Assembly (NCBI GenBank): GCA_024234675.1
Contig: JACKNU010000007.1
Location: 1 to 64,000 of the forward strand
Reading direction: 5' to 3'
Length of the DNA: 64,000 bases
Source: Pseudomonadales bacterium
Lineage (GTDB): Bacteria > Pseudomonadota > Gammaproteobacteria > Pseudomonadales > Halieaceae
In this document: in pieces, positions 11,601-19,243 of the stretch
Position numbering within the stretch: the stretch's first letter is position 1
Layout: every line of letters starts with the position of its first letter
Program-made: the position numbers and the translations under genes
The notes under the pieces: model-generated
Databases searched by the model: none
The model's input: the letters and a program-made list of their open reading frames with translations, nothing else
What the model was told of the DNA's origin: nothing

Positions 11601-12386
11601 CTAAACGTTCACCGCCGGCGCCTGGGCCGAGCGCCACCAGCTGTAATGCCGGGCCTCCAGTTCAGCCACCGAGGGGAAGCGGTAAAAGGCGAAATCCTGC
11701 TGGTCACCCACGTAAAAGCCGCCGCGCACCGTGCGATAGAACACCCCCTCCGTGGACTGCTTCATCACCAGTTTGCTGTGCTTTTTACCATCGGCCAGCA
11801 GGCCCGACAGCACATCGCGCAGGTGCTGCATATTGGGGTATGGCAGGTCGTTGGCCAGGCCGTTCACCGGGTCCCGGGCCAGCCCCCGCAGGGACAGCTC
11901 CGAGAACACGATGCGCGGCACGTGCACAGGCTGGGTGGTGTCGGTAATGGCGCGACAGAATTCCCGCGGCGGCAGGCAACTGGCCACCACCGGCTCGATG
12001 GGGCAGAACTCCTGGTACAGGTGGGCGCGGCGACCGGGCTCGTCGCTGTACTCGCCCCGTTCCAGCGCCAGGGTCTTGCCGTCCCGGGTAACCAGGTGGA
12101 GCCGGCCCAGGGCGGCCACCGGCACCCGCGACAACACCCGGTAAATGGCCAGGTACACCGACTTCTTGGGGCTGCCGTCGGCCTTGGGCACGCAGCGCTG
12201 CCCGATGAGTTCCAGGGGAAACTCCCCGGGGGGGAGCTGGTTCACGTCCACCTCGAAGAAAATCGCCTCGCCCCGGGAGTGCACCCGGGTGCCCACGGCA
12301 AAATAGCGCCCGAAGTCCACCGGCTCCAGCATGGAAGCGATCAGGGCCTGGGGTATCAGGGACAGATATACACGCGCGCTACTCAT
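11601..12386 (-). CDS. Conserved protein of unknown function, upstream of hppA
   Basis: A 261-aa protein with no signal peptide or clear membrane segment. I do not recognise the family. Visible features are VDFGRYFAVGTRVHSRGEAIFFEVDVNQLPPGEF and a later GGFYVGDQQDFAFYRFPSVAELEARHYSWWR; the middle is rich in beta-like segments. It lies 20 bp upstream of hppA on the same strand, and 82 bp separate it from the thiolase-family gene upstream, so it could be part of one transcription unit. No function is assigned. Confidence 0.78.
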   Translation of the reverse strand: MSSARVYLSLIPQALIASMLEPVDFGRYFAVGTRVHSRGEAIFFEVDVNQLPPGEFPLELIGQRCVPKADGSPKKSVYLAIYRVLSRVPVAALGRLHLVTRDGKTLALERGEYSDEPGRRAHLYQEFCPIEPVVASCLPPREFCRAITDTTQPVHVPRIVFSELSLRGLARDPVNGLANDLPYPNMQHLRDVLSGLLADGKKHSKLVMKQSTEGVFYRTVRGGFYVGDQQDFAFYRFPSVAELEARHYSWWRSAQAPAVNV

Positions 12387-12468
12387 AACAACCTCCCTTG
12401 CGGATATTATCAGTAGGCGCGCCCCGGCCGACCTTGATATGAATCAGGCAGAGTGTCGGTAGCGGCCC

Positions 12469-13992
12469 TCAGGCCAGCTGGAAATGCAGGGCGCCGCCCT
12501 CCGCCACGCTGACCGTGACCAGCCTGCCGGCGGGGTCCGCCGCCAGCATCGCCGCGGGGGTTTGGCCATCCCCCGGCGCGGTGGTGGCCACAAACCGCCC
12601 GCCCGTTTCAGTCTCGGCCAGTACGTTGGCCTGTGCCGCCGCGCCGCCGTGGTAATTGACCAGGTAACTGATGATGCGCCCACCCTCGGGTGCCTCCACC
12701 ACGGGGCGGGGCGCCAGGAAATGCGGGCTGATTGTGGTCTCCGCCGCGGCCCAGTCGGTCCGGCAGGGCTCGGTGGAGTAGATACCGGCCCCCAGTTTGG
12801 ACAGCATACCACCGACGCTGGTCACCAGCGCGTGGCCCCCGGGGCGCGCCTGCAACTGGCTAACGGCCTCCGCCAGGGAGTGCATCACGTAGTTGTTGCC
12901 GGGGCCGCCGAAGTAGGCCAGGCCGCCGGTGAGGGTCAGGGGGCGGGAGCCATCCAGGGGCAGGCCCAGGCAGTCCGCCACCGCGCTGACGGCGCAGGGA
13001 AAGCAACTGTAGATATCGATCAGGTCGATCTCGTCCATGGTTTTGCCCGCCTGCTGCAGCGCGCTGCCCAGCACCGCTTCCAGCATGGGCGAGCGGGAGG
13101 GATCCTCGCGCTCGCTCAGCTTGAGTTCCTCACCCTGGGCCAGGCCGTGCAGGAATACCCAGCGCTGGGCCGGGATACCCAGTTTGCGGGCAGCGCCCAC
13201 GCTGCACAGCAGCAGCGCGGCACCCTGGTTGACCCCGTCCTGGGCGACCATGCGCTTGCTGTACAGGTGGTTCAGGGGCGCGGCCGAGAGGATCTCCTGC
13301 GCCGCCAGCGCGGTGGGAAACTGGGCCCGGGGATTGGCCGCCGCCACGGCGCTGAAGGGCGCCAGCAACTGTGCCATTGCCTCGCGGTGCTCGGCGGTAC
13401 TGCGCCCCCTGGCGGTAGCCTGGGCCTGTTCGATCAGGCCGTAGTAGGACATGGCCGCCAGCAGGCCGTTGTGGACCTCCTGCATGGTGACGAACAACTC
13501 ACCCCAGCCGCGGTCCTCCAGGGGAATGGCGTCCTCGTCGAAAGATTCGCTCCAGTCCAGTTCGCGGCCGGCGCGCTGGGCGCTGCGCTGGTTGCGTATG
13601 GCCTCGGCGCCCGCCAGCAGCACCACCGAGCGCTCGCCCCTGGCAATGTCCGCGGCGAACTCGATCAGCCGGGATTGGGGTTCGTTGCCGCCCACCTGGC
13701 CATAGATACAATGCGCCGGCGCGGCGCCCAGGGCGCGGGCCACCGACATGGGCGGATTGTCACTGCGGCCGAAGGGACAGGGCGGGATACCCATGGAATC
13801 GGTGAACAGGCGGGTGATGGAAACGGTGTCTATGGCCTCCGCCAGCCCCTGCCCGCCGGCGTTGGCCAGGGCCGCTGCGGCGGCCCGGGCAGCCAGCGTC
13901 ATGGGCGAATCGTCGGTGGCCTCGTGCTGGACCACCTGCCCCGCTCCCACCAGGATTGGCGTGTTATCGGGCAGGCTGGCGAAATCGGTCAT
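12469..13992 (-). CDS. Thiolase-family protein (acetyl-CoA acetyltransferase/SCP2-thiolase-like)
   Basis: About 507 aa from the ATG at 13992-13990; an in-frame reading extends upstream into the neighbouring gene but has no support. The N-terminus TPILVGAGQVVQ and the body (GGNEPQSRLIEFAADIARGE, VVLLAGAEAIR, DLIDIYSCFPCAVSAVADCLGL, GGLAYFGGPGNNYVMHSL) are typical of the long acetyl-CoA acetyltransferase group that carries an extra C-terminal OB-like domain (here from about residue 410). Classical thiolases use two Cys and a His. Here the first Cys region is atypical, so degradative or synthetic activity cannot be assumed. A role in acyl-CoA metabolism is likely. Confidence 0.85.
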   Translation of the reverse strand: MTDFASLPDNTPILVGAGQVVQHEATDDSPMTLAARAAAAALANAGGQGLAEAIDTVSITRLFTDSMGIPPCPFGRSDNPPMSVARALGAAPAHCIYGQVGGNEPQSRLIEFAADIARGERSVVLLAGAEAIRNQRSAQRAGRELDWSESFDEDAIPLEDRGWGELFVTMQEVHNGLLAAMSYYGLIEQAQATARGRSTAEHREAMAQLLAPFSAVAAANPRAQFPTALAAQEILSAAPLNHLYSKRMVAQDGVNQGAALLLCSVGAARKLGIPAQRWVFLHGLAQGEELKLSEREDPSRSPMLEAVLGSALQQAGKTMDEIDLIDIYSCFPCAVSAVADCLGLPLDGSRPLTLTGGLAYFGGPGNNYVMHSLAEAVSQLQARPGGHALVTSVGGMLSKLGAGIYSTEPCRTDWAAAETTISPHFLAPRPVVEAPEGGRIISYLVNYHGGAAAQANVLAETETGGRFVATTAPGDGQTPAAMLAADPAGRLVTVSVAEGGALHFQLA

Positions 13993-14033
13993 GGCTGGTG
14001 CTCCCCCGGGTCGGTAAGTGGGGAGCGAGTTTA

Positions 14034-15644
14034 TCAGGCGTTGGCCACCTTGTCGGCAGCCAGCTGCTGGTCCAGGTACTCCTCGTAAGTGCCATGGAAA
14101 TCCACCAGCCGGCGGTCCTTGATCTCGATTACCCGGGTGGCCAGGGAGGAGACAAATTCGCGGTCGTGACTGACGAAGATCAGGGTGCCCTCGTAGTGCT
14201 CCAGCGCCAGGTTGAGGGCCTCGATCGCCTCCATGTCCAGGTGGTTGGTGGGCTCGTCCAGGATCATCACGTTGGCGTCGGTCATCATCAGCTTGCCGAA
14301 CAGCAGGCGGTTTTTCTCGCCGCCGGAACAGACCCTGACGGGCTTCTTGAAATCGTCGGAGGAAAACAGCAGGCGGCCGAGGGTGGCGCGCACGATCTGG
14401 TCGTCGTGATGCGCCCGCCGCCACTGGCTCATCCAGTCGAACAGGTTGAGGTCGCAGTCGAAGTCAGCCGTGCTGTCCTGGGGGCAATACCCCACGGTGG
14501 CGCTCTCGGCCCACTTGATGCTGCCGGCCCGGGCCTGCAGCTCGCCCACCAGGCAGCGCAGCAGGGTGGTCTTGCCCACGCCGTTGTCGCCGATGATGGC
14601 CAGCCGGGTACCCGCCTCCAGCATGATGTTGCCCTGCTCGAACAGGGGGCCCTCGTCGAAGCCATGAGCCAGTTTCTCCAGGGTCACCGCCTGGCGATGC
14701 AGCTTCTTGTCCTGCTTGAAGCGGATATAGGGGCTCACCCGACTGGAGGGCTTGATGTCGTCCAGCTGGATCTTGCTGATCTGCTTGGCCCGGGAGGTGG
14801 CCTGCTTGGCCTTGGAGGCATTGGCGGAAAAACGGCTGACAAACTGCTGCAACTCGGCGATCTGGGCGCTTTTCTTGGCGTTCTCGTTCTGCAGCCGTTC
14901 CCTGGCCTGGGTGGAGGCCGTCATGAAATCGTCGTAATTACCCGGGTAGACCCGCAGCTCGCCGTAGTCTATGTCGGCCATGTGGGTGCACACCGCGTTG
15001 AGGAAGTGGCGATCGTGGGAAATGATGATCATGGTGGATTTGCGCGCGTTGAGCACGCCCTCCAGCCAGCGGATGGTGTCGATATCCAGGTTGTTGGTGG
15101 GCTCGTCCAGCAACAGGATGTCCGGGTCGGCGAACAGCGCCTGGGCCAGCAGCACCCGCAGTTTCCAACCCGGGGCCACTTCGCTCATGGGGCCGTAGTG
15201 CAGTGCCTGGTCTATGCCCGCTCCCAGCAGGATCTCCCCCGCCCGGCTCTCGGCGGTATAGCCGTCCATCTCCGCGAACAGGGTCTCCAGCTCGGCCACC
15301 TGCATGCCGTCCTCCTCCGACATCTCGGGCAGGCTGTAGATGCGATCCCGTTCCTGCTTTACTTCCCACAACTCCCGGTGACCCATGATGACGGTGTCCA
15401 CCACCGAGTAACGCTCGAAGGCGAACTGGTCCTGGTGCAGGCGACCCACCCGCTCGTTGGGGGTGATGGAGACGTTGCCGGCGGAGGGCGCCAGGCTGCC
15501 ATCGAGAATTTTCATGAAGGTGGACTTGCCACAGCCGTTGGCGCCGATCAGGCCGTAGCGGTTGCCATCGCCGAACTTGACCGAAATATTTTCAAACAAG
15601 GGCTTGGCACCAAACTGCATGGTGATATTGGCGGTAGAGATCAA
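14034..15644 (-). CDS. ybiT: ABC-F family ATPase, YbiT/EttA type
   Basis: About 536 aa. The start is taken as the TTG at 15644-15642, because the following residues ISTANITMQFGAKPLFE are the usual N-terminus of this subgroup and AGGA lies upstream; the in-frame extension further upstream looks non-coding. There are two ATP-binding domains: Walker A GANGCGKST and GDNGVGKTT, Walker B followed by DEPTN in both, and ABC signatures VAPGWKLR (degenerate) and CSGGEKNRL. They are joined by a Lys/Arg-rich linker. No membrane segments are present. ABC-F proteins bind the ribosomal E site and modulate translation. YbiT-level assignment rests on overall resemblance. Confidence 0.92.
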   Translation of the reverse strand: MISTANITMQFGAKPLFENISVKFGDGNRYGLIGANGCGKSTFMKILDGSLAPSAGNVSITPNERVGRLHQDQFAFERYSVVDTVIMGHRELWEVKQERDRIYSLPEMSEEDGMQVAELETLFAEMDGYTAESRAGEILLGAGIDQALHYGPMSEVAPGWKLRVLLAQALFADPDILLLDEPTNNLDIDTIRWLEGVLNARKSTMIIISHDRHFLNAVCTHMADIDYGELRVYPGNYDDFMTASTQARERLQNENAKKSAQIAELQQFVSRFSANASKAKQATSRAKQISKIQLDDIKPSSRVSPYIRFKQDKKLHRQAVTLEKLAHGFDEGPLFEQGNIMLEAGTRLAIIGDNGVGKTTLLRCLVGELQARAGSIKWAESATVGYCPQDSTADFDCDLNLFDWMSQWRRAHHDDQIVRATLGRLLFSSDDFKKPVRVCSGGEKNRLLFGKLMMTDANVMILDEPTNHLDMEAIEALNLALEHYEGTLIFVSHDREFVSSLATRVIEIKDRRLVDFHGTYEEYLDQQLAADKVANA

Positions 15645-15790
15645 GGGGATATTCCTGTGGGTTGCCGGCGCCGCCCCGGGGGGAGACACAAAGGCCGCGC
15701 ATTCTAGACAGCCTGGCCCCCAATGTCGAGACGCGCGGTAACAGGCGCGCTCGCCCTGATTGCCCCGGGTCGGGTTGTACCCGTCAGCTG

Positions 15791-16894
15791 CTAGAAGAGC
15801 AAAGGCGCAACAACCACCATGGAGACCGAGCCACCAAGATAGAGCAATGGAAAGATCCAGCGGCAACGCCGGTCGATACTGTCCCCGAGGTCGTAGTGGC
15901 CCTTTTTGTCCAGCGCGCCCACCCACAGGTTGATCACCACGGTGGCACACATGGTGAGGAAACTGAAGATCAGGAAGCCGTGCATCACCGTGAAGTAGGA
16001 GATCTCGGGCATGACATCCCCCATCACCAGCTGGTAGGAAACGCCGGTCAGGATGCCGATAAACGAGACGCTGGTGCGGTCCCCCAGGGATGAGCGTTCC
16101 ATCCAGAACACCGAGAATGACAACAGCACGATAACCGCGAGGGGGAAACTCACCAGCCGCCTTATGTAGAATGAATTGCGCTCGACCTCGATGCCCACGA
16201 CCAGTGTGGAGGTCGGCAGGCCATCCGCCCCGTAGGAAGCAGCCCCCTCCCGGGTCTGCAAATGGAGCTCCCTGATATGCCAGTGCGGCAGGCTGGCCCG
16301 GTGCTCCAGCACCGCGCTGCCGTCGCCCGGAAAGGGCTGGAAGCGCACCTCGTCCCGATTGAACCCCACCAGCTGGAACACCGCCTCCATGCTGTGTGAA
16401 TCAAAGGGAAACAGGCGCATGTCCATGTCGAACTCGGCGGTGGCGTTGATGGTCTGGACCAGGGTGCAGGTGCCGTCCGGCTTGACCCGCAGGACCACGC
16501 CATTCACCTCGAACAGGCCGCTCTCGTTGGCCAGCACCACGGTGGGGTACCAGCCCGTCCCGACCTCGTCGAACTGGTAATCGCCCTGGAACACCAGTTC
16601 GTCCACACCTTCGGTGGGCTGGAACGCCAGCCGCGGGTCCCGCCACACCAGGGTCAGCACACCGGTGAACTCGAAGGTTTCCTCCACATCACTGATGGCA
16701 TTGATATCGTTGAGCTCGAAACTGGGGTAGATCATCACCGGCCCGTCGGCCGGCGGCGGGGTGAGCGGCAGCAGGTTGGCCGGTATCGGCGGCGGCGATG
16801 TGGCGGACGCAGCGTCGACCGGCCCGGCGGCCAGCACTTGTGGCCACCAGCCCAGGGTCGAGATCAGTAGTACCAGCGTGCCGAGTCGGTTGAT
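15791..16894 (-). CDS. Bacterial pentameric ligand-gated ion channel (Cys-loop receptor homologue), non-canonical start
   Basis: The extracellular beta-sandwich carries the signature LFPFDSHSMEAVFQLVG, the bacterial version of the Cys-loop (Pro-loop) without its cysteines. Four transmembrane helices follow: M1 RRLVSFPLAVIVLLSFSVF, the pore-lining M2 region (SLGDRTSVSFIGILTGVSYQ), M3 (VMHGFLIFSFLTMCATVVI) and the C-terminal M4 (WIFPLLYLGGSVSMVVV). This is the GLIC/ELIC family. The first ordinary start, GTG at 16837, would give 348 aa without a signal peptide. In frame upstream the sequence reads VINRLGTLVLLISTLGWWPQ, an evident signal peptide bounded by a TAA at 16918-16916. GGAG lies 9 bp before an ATC at 16894-16892, the start shown here. 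The start could be ATC, a CTG, or a mutated codon. Confidence 0.85.
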   Translation of the reverse strand: MNRLGTLVLLISTLGWWPQVLAAGPVDAASATSPPPIPANLLPLTPPPADGPVMIYPSFELNDINAISDVEETFEFTGVLTLVWRDPRLAFQPTEGVDELVFQGDYQFDEVGTGWYPTVVLANESGLFEVNGVVLRVKPDGTCTLVQTINATAEFDMDMRLFPFDSHSMEAVFQLVGFNRDEVRFQPFPGDGSAVLEHRASLPHWHIRELHLQTREGAASYGADGLPTSTLVVGIEVERNSFYIRRLVSFPLAVIVLLSFSVFWMERSSLGDRTSVSFIGILTGVSYQLVMGDVMPEISYFTVMHGFLIFSFLTMCATVVINLWVGALDKKGHYDLGDSIDRRCRWIFPLLYLGGSVSMVVVAPLLF

Positions 16895-17134
16895 AACGGC
16901 TTGCTCCGGATCAGTTTATAGAGGACAGCGCGTTGCGCCACGAGAGTATGCAAGGGTATGGCCATAGCCGCAATACAGCTTGGCATGTGCGCGCCTGAAA
17001 CCAACTGCTCGCAGGCGCATTTGCCGCTATTCTACCCAGGCAACCCGATACCTAACTGGCTGCGAGGTTCCATGTCGCCTTGAACGCTGGCGTGATCGGG
17101 CTTGCCTCCGCCAATCCACCGTAGGAGTCATCCG

Positions 17135-18136
17135 ATGTTCAAGCCCTTGATCTGCATGCCGGCGGTGTTACTACTGGCTACGGCCTGCCTTGCCCATGGC
17201 GGCGAACTCCGCCTCGACAATGGCGCCGTACTGCCGGGAGAGCTGGTGAGCGTGGGGGCAACCACCCTGGTGTGGAGAGCGGACAAAATCGGCGCCGTGA
17301 CTGTCGCTAAGGCAGACGTGCTCTCCCTGCAGGGGAGCAGCAGGATCCCGGTCGAACTGACGCCCCGGAAAGACAGGTTGAACGACTGCCTGGTCGGGGT
17401 GAAAGACAGCCTGTGGTCGGTGGAATGCCCGAAGGAAACCCTGCACGCCCTGGCCTATTCGGAACTGCGCAGCCTGCCGCCGGCGACCGGCTCTACAGGA
17501 AAGTTTTCGACCTCGCTGGATATCGACCGCGGCGCCAACCCCTCCGAGGAAATCAAGGTCGACCTGGCTGCCAGATGGTGGCGGCCCGGCTACCGCCACA
17601 ACGCCTACCTCAGCGTCGACTACGAGCAGAGCAATGGTTCTACCACCGATGACAATGCGGATACGCACTACCAGTACGACCTGCTGCGCGACAGAGGCTG
17701 GTACTGGTACGGGCGGGTGCGTTATTACCGCAACGAGTTCGAGGCGCTGCAGCAGGTGTACGGGGCCGGCCCCGGTCTCGGCAGGGACTTCTCACCCACG
17801 GAAAACCTCTCCCTCAGCCTGCAGGGAGGGCCGGCGCTGATGTATTACTACTACCAGGACAAGGGCTGGCAGACCGAGCCCGGGAGCAATGTCAGGTGGA
17901 CGGCGGTCTGGCACACCCCCTGGCGCGGCATCTACATGACCCACTCGGGTGAGCTGGGCCGGGTTTTCTCGATATCAGATGGCTACCTGTTCCAGTCCAG
18001 GACCGGCGTGACCGTCCCGCTTTACCAGGGACTGGTTGCCGAACTGCGGCTGGACTACGACCGGTCGGGGGTCAAGGTCGGTGACAACGGCAATTATGAT
18101 ATGGAATGGGTGCTTGGCCTGGGTTATCACTGGTAG
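17135..18136 (+). CDS. DUF481-family (YdiY-like) outer-membrane protein
   Basis: About 333 aa from the ATG at 17135, with GTAGGAG 7 bp upstream; an earlier in-frame start would put a charged stretch before the signal peptide. After the signal peptide (ALLLATACLAHG region) comes a small N-terminal beta domain of about 100 residues (LRLDNGAVLPGELVSVGATT) and then a C-terminal beta-barrel with alternating aromatic residues (WYWYGRVRYYRNEFE, MYYYYQDKG). It ends in YHW. This matches the DUF481 salt-induced outer-membrane protein group. The role is unknown. It is flanked by convergent or divergent genes and appears monocistronic. Confidence 0.85.
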   Translation: MFKPLICMPAVLLLATACLAHGGELRLDNGAVLPGELVSVGATTLVWRADKIGAVTVAKADVLSLQGSSRIPVELTPRKDRLNDCLVGVKDSLWSVECPKETLHALAYSELRSLPPATGSTGKFSTSLDIDRGANPSEEIKVDLAARWWRPGYRHNAYLSVDYEQSNGSTTDDNADTHYQYDLLRDRGWYWYGRVRYYRNEFEALQQVYGAGPGLGRDFSPTENLSLSLQGGPALMYYYYQDKGWQTEPGSNVRWTAVWHTPWRGIYMTHSGELGRVFSISDGYLFQSRTGVTVPLYQGLVAELRLDYDRSGVKVGDNGNYDMEWVLGLGYHW

Positions 18137-18189
18137 GCGCCGGGCACATACCAGATGGGCGAGGAGTAGGCACGCTCGCGGTACCTGTG

Positions 18190-18837
18190 CTACCCCTGGT
18201 AGCCAAGCACCGCCTGAAAGCCGTCTGCCATGATAGCGCTGATAAGCTTATTAACCGCTTCGGTATCATTGACGTGCGGAAACGGTCCATCCGGTGCCGG
18301 CAACTCGAGGAACTCGCACAGCGGCTCCCAGCCCTCGGTCACCTCAAAGACCAGCAACCGCTCAGGCGCGATAGTTTCCCTCACCTGGGCTATATGTTCA
18401 TTAAATCGCCTGACCAGGTGATCGTGGTCGTGCATACGGCCTTCGAAGTAGTCATTGATCGTGGCCTTCATGAAAGCCCCCGCCTCGGTGCCGGGCAGGA
18501 ACTCGATCCACTGCCTGTCGAAGATCGTGTTCTGTACCGAGGTAAACCACTTCTGGGGGTCGCGCAGCGTAAGCACGACTTTGGCGTCGGGATAGTAGTT
18601 GGCCAGCGCGGCGTAGCTGGTGCAGGCGGGGAAATCGACGGTGGCGGTAAAGCCCTCGAACAGCGCCTCCCAATCCGCCGCACCGGTTGCCGCGCGCTCC
18701 CATAGCTTCCAATGGGCGGGTCCCTGCGGGAAGCATTCCACCATGTGATAGCAGGGGTACCCCAGTTGCTCCAGGGCCGCCTTGAGCGACAGGGTGCCGG
18801 TGCGACCAAAGCCAGCCCCGATGACTTTCAACGCCAT
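18190..18837 (-). CDS. Sulfotransferase-family protein
   Basis: A 215-aa protein. The N-terminal loop GFGRTGTLSL (residues 9-18) corresponds to the 5'-phosphosulfate-binding loop, and VVLTLRDPQKWFTSV is the 3'-phosphate-binding (3'-PB) region of PAPS-dependent sulfotransferases. Length and motifs match the bacterial group often annotated as sulfotransferase or, mistakenly, as epimerase. It would transfer sulfate from PAPS to a hydroxyl or amine of an unknown acceptor. No PAPS synthesis genes are nearby. It is transcribed away from the damaged CDF gene and stands alone. Confidence 0.85.
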   Translation of the reverse strand: MALKVIGAGFGRTGTLSLKAALEQLGYPCYHMVECFPQGPAHWKLWERAATGAADWEALFEGFTATVDFPACTSYAALANYYPDAKVVLTLRDPQKWFTSVQNTIFDRQWIEFLPGTEAGAFMKATINDYFEGRMHDHDHLVRRFNEHIAQVRETIAPERLLVFEVTEGWEPLCEFLELPAPDGPFPHVNDTEAVNKLISAIMADGFQAVLGYQG

Positions 18838-18980
18838 TGTTCTCTCCCCTGTGAAGGTGGGATAAGCTTGCCAAAGACAGAGCCACTTTTCTATTGGAAC
18901 CGATTTGGGTCATGTACCAGCATATACTCACTTGATTTCGAGTCGCTGACAATCGGTTGTATCGCCAGGGGGGCTACGGT

Positions 18981-19205
18981 GTGAGCGGGTGCTGTGAACA
19001 GGATTGCGTAACGGAAGTGCTGCGGGAAAAGCAGGCTGGAACCCTGAAGGTGGTTCTCGCAGTCAATGCCATCATGTTTGTTGTCATTGTCGTTGCCGCA
19101 CAGGTGGCAAAATCTTCGGCGCTGTTTGCTGACAGCGTGGATAACCTCGGTGACGCATTGACGTACGGCCTGAGCCTTATGGGCGTGGCGAGCGGGGCCT
19201 CCGCC
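18981..19205 (+). pseudogene. Truncated cation diffusion facilitator (CDF) transporter, 5' fragment
   Basis: The first 75 codons of a CDF-family metal transporter. Start GTG at 18981 with GGGGGG about 6-8 bp upstream, giving VSGCCEQDC at the N-terminus. A first membrane helix follows (LAVNAIMFVVIVVAAQVA), then SSALFADSVDNLGDALTYGLS, which contains the family metal-site pattern of paired Asp residues on helix 2 (DSVDNLGD). After about position 19205 the reading frame passes into the REP-like repeats and stops at 19274, so the remaining helices are absent. The gene was cut at the left edge of the mobile island. Loss of a CDF pump next to an RND metal-efflux operon is notable. Confidence 0.78.
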
Positions 19206-19243
19206 AAAATATCAAGGGGTCAAAATATCAAGGGGTCAGACTC
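19206..19243 (+). repeat. REP-like repeat array, left part
   Basis: Two exact tandem copies of AAAATATCAAGGGGTC (19206-19221 and 19222-19237); the second extends into ATATCAAGGGGTCAGACTC (19225-19243). The same element occurs at 20771-20789 and, inverted, at 24256-24273. The last 11 bp (GGGTCAGACTC) are the left target duplication of the IS4-family element. The array is probably a substrate of the nearby RAYT transposase; that is an inference. Confidence 0.85.

Noticed and set aside
13956..15707. 583-codon plus-strand frame opposite the ABC-F gene
   Set aside because: The minus strand encodes two complete ATP-binding domains; the antisense frame has no motif and biased composition.
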